Assembly (NCBI GenBank): GCA_036704825.1
Contig: JAUBSN010000025.1
Coordinates: 1 to 64,000, forward strand
DNA from: Microcoleus sp036704825
Lineage (GTDB): Bacteria > Cyanobacteriota > Cyanobacteriia > Cyanobacteriales > Microcoleaceae
Direction of reading: 5' to 3'
Length of the DNA stretch: 64,000 nt
Positions 17,582 through 27,700 of this stretch are shown in pieces. How positions within the stretch are numbered: position 1 is the stretch's first letter; the number at the start of each line of letters is the position of its first letter. The notes under the pieces were generated by a model, which saw nothing but the letters and a program-made list of their open reading frames with translations, was not told the origin of the DNA and made no database searches. Made by a program: the position numbers and the translations under genes.

Positions 17582-20500
17582 TTATTCCGTTTTAATCCGA
17601 TCGCACAAATGTTTGTCCTCTTCCTTCACTTCGGCATTGGTTCGCAGGTAATCTCGAACGCGATCGCAAGCATAAGCCAGTTCATCGAGTTGGAGAATGC
17701 GTGCCAAATCCCACAAAATAATTGTGCGATCGTCCCCAACAGAAGCAATCTGTTTGCCATCGGGACTAAACGCCACCGCCCAAACATTCCCCTCATGTCG
17801 GGTTAGCGTCGTTATTTCCGTGCCGTCGGTTTTCCAGAGTTTGACTGCGCCAGATGCGCCTCCCGCCACCAGCATTTCACCGTCTGGACTGAAATCAACC
17901 GCCATCATGCCTCTAGCATTTCCCTTGATGGTTTTGAGCAACGCGCCATCGATCGTCCAGAGTTTAATTGTGTCATCCGTGCTCGCACTTGCCAAAGTCC
18001 GACCGTCTGGACTGACAGCCACTTCCCAAATTCCACTGCTGTGACCTTTCAAAGTCTTGGAAAAGCGACCGTCCAAACTCCACAACCGAACTGTGGCATC
18101 TCCACTGACGGAAACCAGCTTCTTTCCGTCGGGGGTAAAGTCCACATCGTAAACCCTAGCCTGATGTCCTGCGAACGTTCTGAGCAAAGTGCCGTCGGGC
18201 TTCCACAGTTTCACAGTTTTGTCGTCACTTGCAGAAGCCAGTAGCTGACCGTCTGGACTGGCGGAGACATCCCAAACGTTCGCCCCATGTCCTGTTATAG
18301 TTTTCAGCAGCGTCCCGTCAAACTGCCAGAGTTTAATCGTTTTATCTGTACCTGCGGAAGCGAGTACACGCGAGATATCTTCTTTGGCAAAGTTTGCAGG
18401 AGAGATGAAAGCAACGGAGTAAATGGGAGCCTTGTATCCCGCAAAAGACTTCAGCAACGTACCGTCTTTTGCCCACACTTTGAAGCTGCCATCCGAACTG
18501 GCTGAACCGAGCATCTGACCGTCCCGGCTGAAGTCCACATCCCAAATGACGCCGCTATGTCCGTGCAGGACTTTCGAGAAAGGGTTTGTCGGGTTCCAGA
18601 AGCGGACGGTACTGTCGTCGCTGACGGAGACAGCGATTTGAGTGTTGGGAATAAAGGTAACGCCGCGAATTCCAGATTGATGCCCTTTGAGGACTTTCAA
18701 AAGCGTCCCGTCCGGCTTCCAGAGGTTGATGGTTCCGTCGGCGCTGGCGGAAACAATGACATCGCCTGAATTGCTGACGGCAATTTCCAACACTTCCGAA
18801 CTCTGACCCTTGAGAGTGGAGAGCAGCGTTCCGTCGAGTTGCCAGATTTTAACCGTGTTGTCAGCGCTGGCAGAGAGAATAGCGAGACGTTTTGTGCCGT
18901 CACTGTCTGCGAGGAAGGCGAACTTAACGTCCCAAACAGCACCCGCGTGTCCTTTCAAAGTTCTCACCAGTTTGCCGTCTAGAGTCCAGACTTTGACCGT
19001 ACCGTCGATGCTGCCAGAGGCGAGCAGGTTTCCATTCGGACTGAAGGCAAGACCCCAAACCCCACCTTGATGTCCGCTTAGGGTCTCGATCGGTTTGCCA
19101 TTAAAGTCCCACAGGCGAATCGTGCTGTCTTCGCTGGCAGTGGCAATGCGATCGCTGGGACTGACGGTCATGTCCCATATCGCAGCGCTGTGTCCCCGAA
19201 AGGTTTTGAGGAGCTTGCCTTCCCGACTCCACAGATAGATGTTGCCGTCCACGCTGGATGTGACCAGGCGCTGGCTGTCGGAACTGAATTTGAGCGCGAA
19301 GACACCCGCTGGGTGTTGCAGGTTGTGGAGCAGCGTACCGTCTTGCTGCCACAGCTTGACTGTTCGGTCAGTGCCTCCAGTGGCGATGAGTTGGGCATCT
19401 GGGCTGACATCAAGGCCCAGAACAAAGCTGGAATGCCCCGTCAGGCGATTGAATTCTGCCGTTCCGTAGATGGCTTGTTGCAGCACTTGCCGAACTTGCG
19501 ATTGCGCCGAGCGCAGCGCCAAAGGCGATCGCAATTGGGGGCCCGAATTAGGGAGGCCCTCAAGCCTGCGTCTGGCTTTGATGGCGGTGACGAGGGCATC
19601 TAATCGCTGTTGGGAGGCGAATTGCCCTGTGGAGGAAATGCTGAGGGCTTGAATTTCACTGATGCGGGCTTGCTGTTCGCTCGTGACGGCGCGATGATAT
19701 TGCCAGAGGGCGAAAATGGTGGATGCGATCGCCACTATCAGCGCCCCACTCAACGCTGCAATAAACTTGCGCTGTCGCTTGGCTGTCTTTCTTTCATAAG
19801 CTACGCGCTTGCGTTCTTCTACCAGTCGCGCTTCGACTTCTTTTACTCTTTCTGCTTCCAGTGCTTGCTGCATTTCCAGCCTGTCTAATTCACCAGAAGC
19901 AGCTAAAAAGTGATAGTCCAAATCGCTCAAACTTTTTCCCTGCGCCCAGTAGGAAGCGTCTTTTAGGGCTTGTCCGCGCAACAATCGCGATTCATCCTGT
20001 TGTTTTGAAGCGATCCAAGCGTTGAAAACTTGGGAATAAGGGCGCAGTTGCCCTAACTGTTTTTCTACCCATTCCAGGTTAAATACTTCTTGATAAATCG
20101 GGTTTCTTATCTTCAACAAACCTTGTTTTTTGACTGCCAAACCCGATAGCAGCAGTTCGATCTGCTCTCGACTATCATCGGCTTCAATTTCACTTCCTTG
20201 TAAGAGCTGCTGATAGATGCCTAAGCTACGTCCAGTGCGTTGCTCGTTGCGAAGAATGCGATCGCGTATCGTTTTCAGATGCTCTGGCTCATCTTGCGAT
20301 TCCCAATTATGGATGATGTTTTCTCTCACCACCGATTCCACAAAAAATCCTTCTGTTCCCCGTGGTATTTTTAAATCACCCCTGTGGGCTTCTCGCACCA
20401 TTTTTACTACTAATTCACATATTTTTTGGGTTAAAAATGGCTGCCCTTCCGTCCAGTCTAAGATTTCTTTGAGAACTGCCTGCGGATTGGCTATGACATT

Positions 20501-21169
20501 TTCTAGCCCTTTCGCTAATGGTTGCGCTTCTTCTAAGCTAAATCCTGACAAATCGATTGCCACTCCGATATTAAAAGGTGTCCGATTTTTATCAGCGATT
20601 AAATCGCTGGGTGTAGCTACTCCAAAAATCGCGAAGGTAATCCGGTTGTATTCTGGATTAATTGCTCGTTGGTTGTAACAATAACGAATCAATGCGAAAA
20701 AGTCATCCACGGCAAAATCTAAGCTTAAAATACTATCTATCTCATCGACAAATATAAAAATTCGCTCCTTCGGAAATCTGGTCAATAAAATATTCTCAAT
20801 AAATTGACTCAATCTTTGCAAGAGAGAAACTTCTTCTTGTTCTTGCCACCAAGTTTTTAAATTAACTTGTCCTAATAAATTAAAGCTGCGCCACAAATCG
20901 CCAACGATTCCTTTGTACCACTGTAAAGGAGTAATGTTTTCGCTGCCGATGCGGGTCATGTCGATCGTGCTGCATTGAAATCCTTCGGCTTGCAGTCGGT
21001 GCAGGGTGCGGACTAATAGGGAAGATTTGCCCATTTGTCGGGAGTTGAGGACGTAGCAAAACTCGCCACGTTTTAAGGCTTGATAAAGTTCGATATCTGC
21101 TTGTCGTCGGACATAGGTAGGTGCATCACTAGCGAGACTGCCACCAATTTGGTAAGAGTAATCTTTCAT
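17582..21169 (-). CDS. AAA-like NTPase / 14x WD40 repeat protein (copy 1, last in the row)
   Basis: This is a 1195-residue protein. An AAA-like (AAA_35 type, STAND-related) NTPase domain occupies about residues 5-330, with P-loop NSRQMGKSS and Walker B IFIFVDEID. It is followed by a conserved Leu/Arg helical region, a coiled coil, a single membrane helix (about 466-490, GALIVAIASTIFALW) and 14 WD40 repeats, enough for two seven-bladed propellers. The tail CDRVRDYLRTNAEVKEED is shared by all four copies. This copy ends in IKTE where the others end in AGDR. Its first ~100 residues match copy 3 (24734-28255), while most of the remainder matches copy 4 (28283-31840), so it looks like a recombinant. 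The protein is probably an ATP-regulated sensor or scaffold whose propellers recognise a partner; the ligand and effector are unknown. Confidence 0.88.
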   Translation of the reverse strand: MKDYSYQIGGSLASDAPTYVRRQADIELYQALKRGEFCYVLNSRQMGKSSLLVRTLHRLQAEGFQCSTIDMTRIGSENITPLQWYKGIVGDLWRSFNLLGQVNLKTWWQEQEEVSLLQRLSQFIENILLTRFPKERIFIFVDEIDSILSLDFAVDDFFALIRYCYNQRAINPEYNRITFAIFGVATPSDLIADKNRTPFNIGVAIDLSGFSLEEAQPLAKGLENVIANPQAVLKEILDWTEGQPFLTQKICELVVKMVREAHRGDLKIPRGTEGFFVESVVRENIIHNWESQDEPEHLKTIRDRILRNEQRTGRSLGIYQQLLQGSEIEADDSREQIELLLSGLAVKKQGLLKIRNPIYQEVFNLEWVEKQLGQLRPYSQVFNAWIASKQQDESRLLRGQALKDASYWAQGKSLSDLDYHFLAASGELDRLEMQQALEAERVKEVEARLVEERKRVAYERKTAKRQRKFIAALSGALIVAIASTIFALWQYHRAVTSEQQARISEIQALSISSTGQFASQQRLDALVTAIKARRRLEGLPNSGPQLRSPLALRSAQSQVRQVLQQAIYGTAEFNRLTGHSSFVLGLDVSPDAQLIATGGTDRTVKLWQQDGTLLHNLQHPAGVFALKFSSDSQRLVTSSVDGNIYLWSREGKLLKTFRGHSAAIWDMTVSPSDRIATASEDSTIRLWDFNGKPIETLSGHQGGVWGLAFSPNGNLLASGSIDGTVKVWTLDGKLVRTLKGHAGAVWDVKFAFLADSDGTKRLAILSASADNTVKIWQLDGTLLSTLKGQSSEVLEIAVSNSGDVIVSASADGTINLWKPDGTLLKVLKGHQSGIRGVTFIPNTQIAVSVSDDSTVRFWNPTNPFSKVLHGHSGVIWDVDFSRDGQMLGSASSDGSFKVWAKDGTLLKSFAGYKAPIYSVAFISPANFAKEDISRVLASAGTDKTIKLWQFDGTLLKTITGHGANVWDVSASPDGQLLASASDDKTVKLWKPDGTLLRTFAGHQARVYDVDFTPDGKKLVSVSGDATVRLWSLDGRFSKTLKGHSSGIWEVAVSPDGRTLASASTDDTIKLWTIDGALLKTIKGNARGMMAVDFSPDGEMLVAGGASGAVKLWKTDGTEITTLTRHEGNVWAVAFSPDGKQIASVGDDRTIILWDLARILQLDELAYACDRVRDYLRTNAEVKEEDKHLCDRIKTE

Positions 21170-21196
21170 AATTGATAGTTCATGGTTTCGGATAAT

Positions 21197-24100
21197 TTAA
21201 CGATCGCCCGCTCGATCGCACAAATGCCTGTCCTCCTCCTTCACTTCAGCATTTGTTCGCAAATAATCTCGGATGCGATCGCATCCAGAGGCTAGTACCC
21301 GATCTAACTTTACACTCTGCTCTAAATTCCAGAGAATTACTGTTTTATCCTCAGAAGCAGAAGCAAGGGTTTTGCCATCAGAACTAAAAGCTAAAGACCC
21401 CACCCGTGCGCTATGTCCAATTAAAGTGGTAATCTCATTGCCGTCACGTTGCCAAAGTTTAATCGTACCGTCACTACCACCTGTAGCGATCGTTTTATTG
21501 TCAGGACTAAAAGCCACACTCCAAATTCCAGAGGTATGTCCCTTGAGAGTGTGTAGCAACTTACCATCACGACTCCAAAGTTTAGCCGTTTTGTCATCAC
21601 TCGCCGAAACCATCACCTTGCCGTCAGGGCTGAAAGCTACACCAAAAACTAAACTACTGTGACCTTGAATGGTCTTAATTAACGTACCATTAAGCCGCCA
21701 AAGCTTAACTGTCTTATCTCCACTTGTGGAGGCAATAACCTTCCCGTCAGGACTAAAAGCTACCCCCCAAACCCCAGCTTTATGTCCTCTGAGGGTAGTC
21801 AATTGGGTTCCGTCTAACTGCCAAAGTTTCACAGTCCTATCCCCACTTGAAGAAGCTATAATTTTGCCGTCAGGACTAAAAACAACTCTCCTCATATCAA
21901 CTTCTGCTGGGAGAGTCCTCAATAAAGTGCCATCAGGACTCCAAAGTTTAACTGATTTGTCTGCACTAGCTACAGCAATAATCTTGTTATCGGGACTGAT
22001 AGCAACACCACTAAAAGCAGAGTTACGCCCCTCCAAGCGCCTCAGCAACTTACCGTTTCTGTGCCAAAGGAAAACCTCGTTTCCACTTGATGAAACCATT
22101 AATTCTTGATTCTTACTTAAAGCCACTCCCCAAACCCCAGCAGTATGTCTTCGCAGAATTGTCAGCAAGGAGTTACTGAATCTCCAGAGTTTAACAGTGC
22201 CATCAAAAGAAGTCGAGGCGAGATATTCTCCATTATAACTAAATGAAAGATCGCTAATTGCGCTGCCATGTGCTTTGATCGTGGTGAGTAAGGTGCCGTG
22301 AATGTTCCAGAGTTTGAGTGTTTGGTTGTCAGAACCAGAGGCGATAGTCTCTCCATCGGGACTAAAAGCTAATGCCTGAATTCCTGCATCATGGGCGGCA
22401 ATTGTTCTTAACAAAGTGCCGTCACGCTTCCAGAGTTTAATAGTACCGTCTCCAGTGCCGGCAGCGATCGCCTGACTATCAGGACTAAAAGCAATGGATA
22501 AGACTGGAGATTGATTGGGTGAAAGCGTTTTCAGCAAGGTGCCATCACGTCGCCAAATTTTTACAGTGCTATCTTCAGAAGCGGAGGCAATGAACTTTCC
22601 ATCAGGGCTAAAAACTGCTTTCCGAACTACGCCAAGATGCCCTGTTAATGTCTTAAATAATGTGCCATTGCGCCGCCAAATTTTTACCGTACTATCTTGG
22701 GAAGCTGAGACAATTAATTCTCCATCTGGGCTAAATTTGACGCTGTAAATTGGAGCTTTATGTCCTGTAAGAGTGTGTAGTAGTGCTGCTTTATCTGTGC
22801 TACTGTTAAGCTGCCAGAGTTTAATTGTTAAGTCTCCACTCCCCGAAGCGATAAGCTGACGATCGGGATCGATAGCAACTCCGATAACGGGTGCTATGTG
22901 AGCTTTGAAAGTGCTAATTAATCTGCCGTCTTGATGCCAAATTTGCAGCTCCCCGTCGCTTGTCCCCACAGCGATAATCTCATCATCAGGACTAATAGCT
23001 AAGGAATTCATCCAACCACTATTTCCTGAAAAACGGTTATATTCAATTGCTCCATAAATTGCTCGGCGTAGCGCCGATTCAACCATGCCATTTGTCGGGC
23101 TATCTGTGCCGTTTAATAGTTGTAGTTCTTTTCTGGCTTTTAGGGCTTCTATTAAGGCATCTAACCGCTTATCTAAGGCAAATAGGGTTTCGGAATACCG
23201 CGTTATGCTTTGAATTTTACCAATTTTTTCGTTGCGTTGGCTTTGAGTGGCTTGATGATATTGTGAAAAGGCGATCGCTCCCAATCCTAAAGCTAAGATT
23301 AATGCCATACTTAGTGTTACTATAAAGTGTTTTTGTCGTTTGGCATTTTTTTTCTGCTCTACCAGTCGGGCTTCTATTTCTCTAACTCGTTCTGCTTCTA
23401 GTGCTTGTTGCACTTCGATTCGGTCTAATTCTTCACTTTGGGATAAAAACTGATAATCTAGGTCGCTTAAACTTTTGCCTCGCGCCCAATATTGAGCTTC
23501 TTTCAACGCTTGTCCCCGCAATAGGCGCGATTTATCTTGTTGTTTGGCAGCCAACCACGCATCTAAGTTTTGCGAGTAAGGACGTAGTAATCCTAATTTG
23601 CTTTCGATCCATTCGCTGTCAAAAACTTTTTGATAAATTCGATTTTTTACTTTCAGGAAACCTTGTTTTTTTTCTACCAAGCCACTGAGTAGCAATTCTA
23701 TTTGTTCTCTACTGTCATCGGTTGGCACTAGCACGCCTTGCCAAATTGTTTGGTAAATTCCCAGCCATCTACCCATGCGTTGCTCGTTTCGCAAGATGCG
23801 ATCGCGAATTGTCTTTAAATGCTCTGGCTCATCTTGCGATTCCCATTTATTGATGATGTTTTCTCTCACCACCGATTCCACAAAAAATTCCTCGGTTCCC
23901 GGTGGTATTTTTAAATCCGCGCTGTGGGATGCGCCCGCTATTCTTACTACTAATTCACATATTTTTTGAGTTAAAAATGGCTGTCCTTCCGTCCACTCTA
24001 AGATTTCTTTGAGAACTGCCTGCGGATTGGCTATGACATTTTCTAACCCTTTCGCTAATGGTTGCGCTTCTTCTAAGCTAAATCCTGACAAATCGATCGC

Positions 24101-24706
24101 ACGTCCGATATTAAAAGGAGTGCGATTTTTATCAGCGATTAAATCGCTGGGTGTGGCGACTCCGAAAATCGCAAAGCTAATCCTCTGATACGCGGGATTG
24201 ATAGCTCTCTGATTATAACAGTAGCGAATCAGCGCGAAGAAATCATCTACGGCAAAATCTAAACTTAAAATGCTATCTATTTCATCGACAAATATCAAAA
24301 TTTTATTTTCGGGAAATTTGACCAACAAAATGTCTTCGATAAAATAGCTCAATCTTTGGAGAAATGATACTTCTTCTTGTTGCCACCAATTTTTTAAGTT
24401 AACTTGCTCTAACAGATCGAAGCTGCGCCACAAATCGCCAACGATTCCTTTGTACCACTGTAAGGGAGTGATGTTTTCGCTGCCGATGCGGGTCATGTCA
24501 ATGGTACTGCATTGAAATCCTTCTGCTTGCAGTCGGTGCAGGGTGCGAACGAGAAGGGAAGATTTGCCCATTTGTCGGGAGTTGAGGACGTAGCAAAATT
24601 CGCCTGCTTTTAAGGCTTCGTAGAGTTCGCAATCTGCTTCTCTTACCACATAAGTAGGCGCATCATTAGCGAGACTGCCACCGATTTGATATTGGTAATT
24701 GTTCAT
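21197..24706 (-). CDS. AAA-like NTPase / 14x WD40 repeat protein (copy 2)
   Basis: This 1169-residue member of the quartet starts MNNYQYQIGG. It has the same P-loop (NSRQMGKSS) and Walker B (ILIFVDEID), a slightly shorter central region (no EQ in the WWQ.EEV segment), a membrane helix at about 465-487 (MALILALGLGAIAFSQ), and 14 WD repeats by my count. Several blades have weak first strands (for example PNQSPV, AEVDMRRV) that still keep the xxLW end. It is the most divergent of the four in both its linker and its blade sequences. It is 27 bp downstream of copy 3 and 27 bp upstream of copy 1, so it probably lies in one transcript with them. There is no fused effector domain (no caspase-like, TIR or nuclease motif), so any output must come from a partner or the membrane anchor. 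Confidence 0.88.
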   Translation of the reverse strand: MNNYQYQIGGSLANDAPTYVVREADCELYEALKAGEFCYVLNSRQMGKSSLLVRTLHRLQAEGFQCSTIDMTRIGSENITPLQWYKGIVGDLWRSFDLLEQVNLKNWWQQEEVSFLQRLSYFIEDILLVKFPENKILIFVDEIDSILSLDFAVDDFFALIRYCYNQRAINPAYQRISFAIFGVATPSDLIADKNRTPFNIGRAIDLSGFSLEEAQPLAKGLENVIANPQAVLKEILEWTEGQPFLTQKICELVVRIAGASHSADLKIPPGTEEFFVESVVRENIINKWESQDEPEHLKTIRDRILRNEQRMGRWLGIYQTIWQGVLVPTDDSREQIELLLSGLVEKKQGFLKVKNRIYQKVFDSEWIESKLGLLRPYSQNLDAWLAAKQQDKSRLLRGQALKEAQYWARGKSLSDLDYQFLSQSEELDRIEVQQALEAERVREIEARLVEQKKNAKRQKHFIVTLSMALILALGLGAIAFSQYHQATQSQRNEKIGKIQSITRYSETLFALDKRLDALIEALKARKELQLLNGTDSPTNGMVESALRRAIYGAIEYNRFSGNSGWMNSLAISPDDEIIAVGTSDGELQIWHQDGRLISTFKAHIAPVIGVAIDPDRQLIASGSGDLTIKLWQLNSSTDKAALLHTLTGHKAPIYSVKFSPDGELIVSASQDSTVKIWRRNGTLFKTLTGHLGVVRKAVFSPDGKFIASASEDSTVKIWRRDGTLLKTLSPNQSPVLSIAFSPDSQAIAAGTGDGTIKLWKRDGTLLRTIAAHDAGIQALAFSPDGETIASGSDNQTLKLWNIHGTLLTTIKAHGSAISDLSFSYNGEYLASTSFDGTVKLWRFSNSLLTILRRHTAGVWGVALSKNQELMVSSSGNEVFLWHRNGKLLRRLEGRNSAFSGVAISPDNKIIAVASADKSVKLWSPDGTLLRTLPAEVDMRRVVFSPDGKIIASSSGDRTVKLWQLDGTQLTTLRGHKAGVWGVAFSPDGKVIASTSGDKTVKLWRLNGTLIKTIQGHSSLVFGVAFSPDGKVMVSASDDKTAKLWSRDGKLLHTLKGHTSGIWSVAFSPDNKTIATGGSDGTIKLWQRDGNEITTLIGHSARVGSLAFSSDGKTLASASEDKTVILWNLEQSVKLDRVLASGCDRIRDYLRTNAEVKEEDRHLCDRAGDR

Positions 24707-24733
24707 GGTTTTGAGTTCATGGTTTTTGAGACT

Positions 24734-27700
24734 TTAACGATCGCCCGCTCGATCGCACAAGTGTCTGTCCTCCTTCTTCACTTCAGCATTTGTTCGCAAA
24801 TAATCCCGCACGCGATCGCAACCATAACCCAACAAATTGAGATTCAACACTCGCTCCACATTCCACAGAATCAGCGTGTTATCCTCACTGACGGAAGCCA
24901 CAAACTTTCCGTCAGAACTGTAGGCCAATCCCCTAATCGCCGCCGTGTGACCTCTAAGCGTTGTTAGTTGCGTACCGTCCAGTTTCCACAACTTCACCGT
25001 GTTGTCTACACTGCCAGAAGCAATAATTTGACCGTCAGGACTAAACGCCACTCCCCACACCGCTGCTGCGTGACCTACAAGCGTTCTCAATAACTTACCG
25101 TCAACAGTCCAAAGCTTAACGGTATTGTCTCCACTGCCAGAAGCGATGATATTACCTTGACGGTTAAAACCAACTCTCCAAACTGCCGCAGCGTGACCTC
25201 GCAAGGTTCTCACTAACGTACCGTCAAGCTGCCATAACTTCACAGTCCCGTCTCCTCCTGCGGAGGCAACTAACTGCCCGTCTGGGCTAAATGCTAAGTG
25301 CCAAACAGGAGTATTGTGTCCTGTCAGGGTATGCAGTAACGTTCCATTGCGCCGCCAAAGCTTGACCGTGTTATCTTGACTTGAAGAAGCGAGGATTTGA
25401 CCGTCAGGACTAAACGCTACTGCAAAAACCACAGCTTTATGACCTGTTAAAGTTGCACTCGAATTGCCGTTTCGCTGCCAGACATTCACCTTATGGTCGT
25501 CTCTGCCAGCAGCAATTAACTGGCGGTCGCGAGTTATAGCAACCCCATAAATTGCTGCATTCTCTCCGGTGAAAGTCGCCAGCAATTTGCCTTGGCGACT
25601 CCAAAGTTTAGTTGTGCCGTCCTCGCTGCCTGTAGCAATTGTAGAGCTATCAGCACTGAGAGCGATCGCCCAAATTCCGGCTTTATGTGCAGTAATAGTT
25701 GTCTGCAATGGATTTTGACTTTCCCACAGTCTGACGGTGTTTTCTCCGCCTGCCGACGCAATAAAGCTGCCGTCAGGACTCCAATCAACGCCCCAAATTG
25801 CAGCGCTGTGACCTCTGAAGGTGGTCAATTCTGTTCCGTCAACGTTCCAAAGTTTTACCGTTTTATCGCGACTGGCAGAGGCGATGGTTTGACCGTCGGG
25901 ACTAAACACAAGGGCAGATACCACAGCCGTATGACCTTCGAGCGTTCTCAGCAAAGTGCCGTCACGCTTCCAAAGTTTTACCGTTTTATCTCCACTTGCC
26001 GACGCAATTATCTTACCGTCGGGACTAAACGCCACTGAACACAAGACAGAAATATGACCTTCGAGAGTTCTCAGAAAAGTGCCGTCACGCTTCCAGAGTT
26101 TTACCGTTTTGTCTCCACTTGCCGACGCAATTGTTTCACCGTCGGGACTAAAAACTACTGAGCCTACCCCAGCAGTATGACCCTGAAGCGTTTTCAACAA
26201 AGTGCCGTCTTGGTTCCAGAGTTTTACGGTGTTGTCACCGCTGGCAGAGGCAATTGTTTCACCGTCGGGACTAAAAGCCACTCCCCATACGCTAGCACTG
26301 TGACCCTGAAAAGTTTTCAACAAAGTGCCGTCCAACCTCCAAACTTTCACCGTGTTATCGTCACTTCCAGAAGCAATGAGTTGACCGTTCGGGCTAAATT
26401 TGACTGTTTTGACGCTCGCTTGATGACCTGCGAGGGTGGCAACTTCTGTCCCGTCGCGCCGCCAAAGTTTAACAGTTTTATCTACACTTGCGGAGGCAAT
26501 CAGCTTACTGTCAGGACTGATATCGACTGCCATAACAGCCGCTTTATGCCCAGAAAAACGGTTGTATTCATCTGCTTGATAAACGGCTTGTCGCAGTACA
26601 TTTTCAACTTCGCGGTCGATACTGACATCTGCCGATTTTAATCTTTGTAATTTTCGTTGAGCTTTGATAGCTTCTATCAGTGCGTCTAATCTCCGGTTTG
26701 AGGCAAACAATCCCTCAGAAGAAGATGCCAGCGCTCTAATTTCACTAATCCTTGCTTGACGTTCGTTTTCTGCTGCTCGGCGATACTCAAAATAAGTTGT
26801 CACTCCTAAAATGCAGGCAAACAGCAATGCACCAGTCACAGCAAATAGCAAAATTCTTTGTCGTTTGGCCGCTCTTTTTTCTTGTGCAAGCCGTATTTGT
26901 TCTTCTCTAAGTCGCGCTTCTACCTCTTTTGTCCGTTCTGCTTCTAAAACGAGTTGGATTTCTTGGCGATCGAGGTTTTGACTGGCAGCGATAAATTGAT
27001 AATCCAAGTCGCTCAAACTTTTTCCTTGCGCCCAAAATTGAGCGTCTTTCAGCGCTTGACCGCGCAACAGCCGCGATTCATCCTGTTGTTTGGAAGCAAT
27101 CCAAGCATCGAAGACTTGGGAGTAAGGGCGCAGTTTCCCTAATTGTTTCTCTACCCATTCGAGGTTAAATACTTCTCGATAAATTCGGTTTTTTACCTGC
27201 AAATAACCCGGCTGTTTGACGACTAATCCCGATAGCAAGAGTTCGATTTGCTCTCGGCTGTCATCGGTTGCCACTTTTACGCCTTGTAAGATTTGCTGAT
27301 AAATGCCTAGCAATCTAGCTGCGCGTTGTTCGTTGCGAAGAAGGCGATCGCGTATCGTTTTCAAATGCTCTGGTTCGTCTTGCGATTCCCAGTTCTCGAT
27401 AAGTTGCGCTCTGACCGCAGATTCGACAAAAAATCCTTCAGTTATCGGTGGTATTGTTAAATCACCACCGTGGGATTCTTTAGCAGTTTTTACCACAAAT
27501 TCACATACTTTTTGGGTCAGAAATGGTTGCCCGCCAGTCCAAGCTAATATTTCTTTGATAACTGCTGTTGGATGGCTGATTATATTTTCTAATCCTTTAG
27601 CTAATGGTTGCGCTTCCTCAAAAGAAAACCCCTGCAAATCTATCGCTCGTCCGATATTAAAAGGAGTCCTATTTTTGTCAGCGATTAAATCGCTGGGTGT

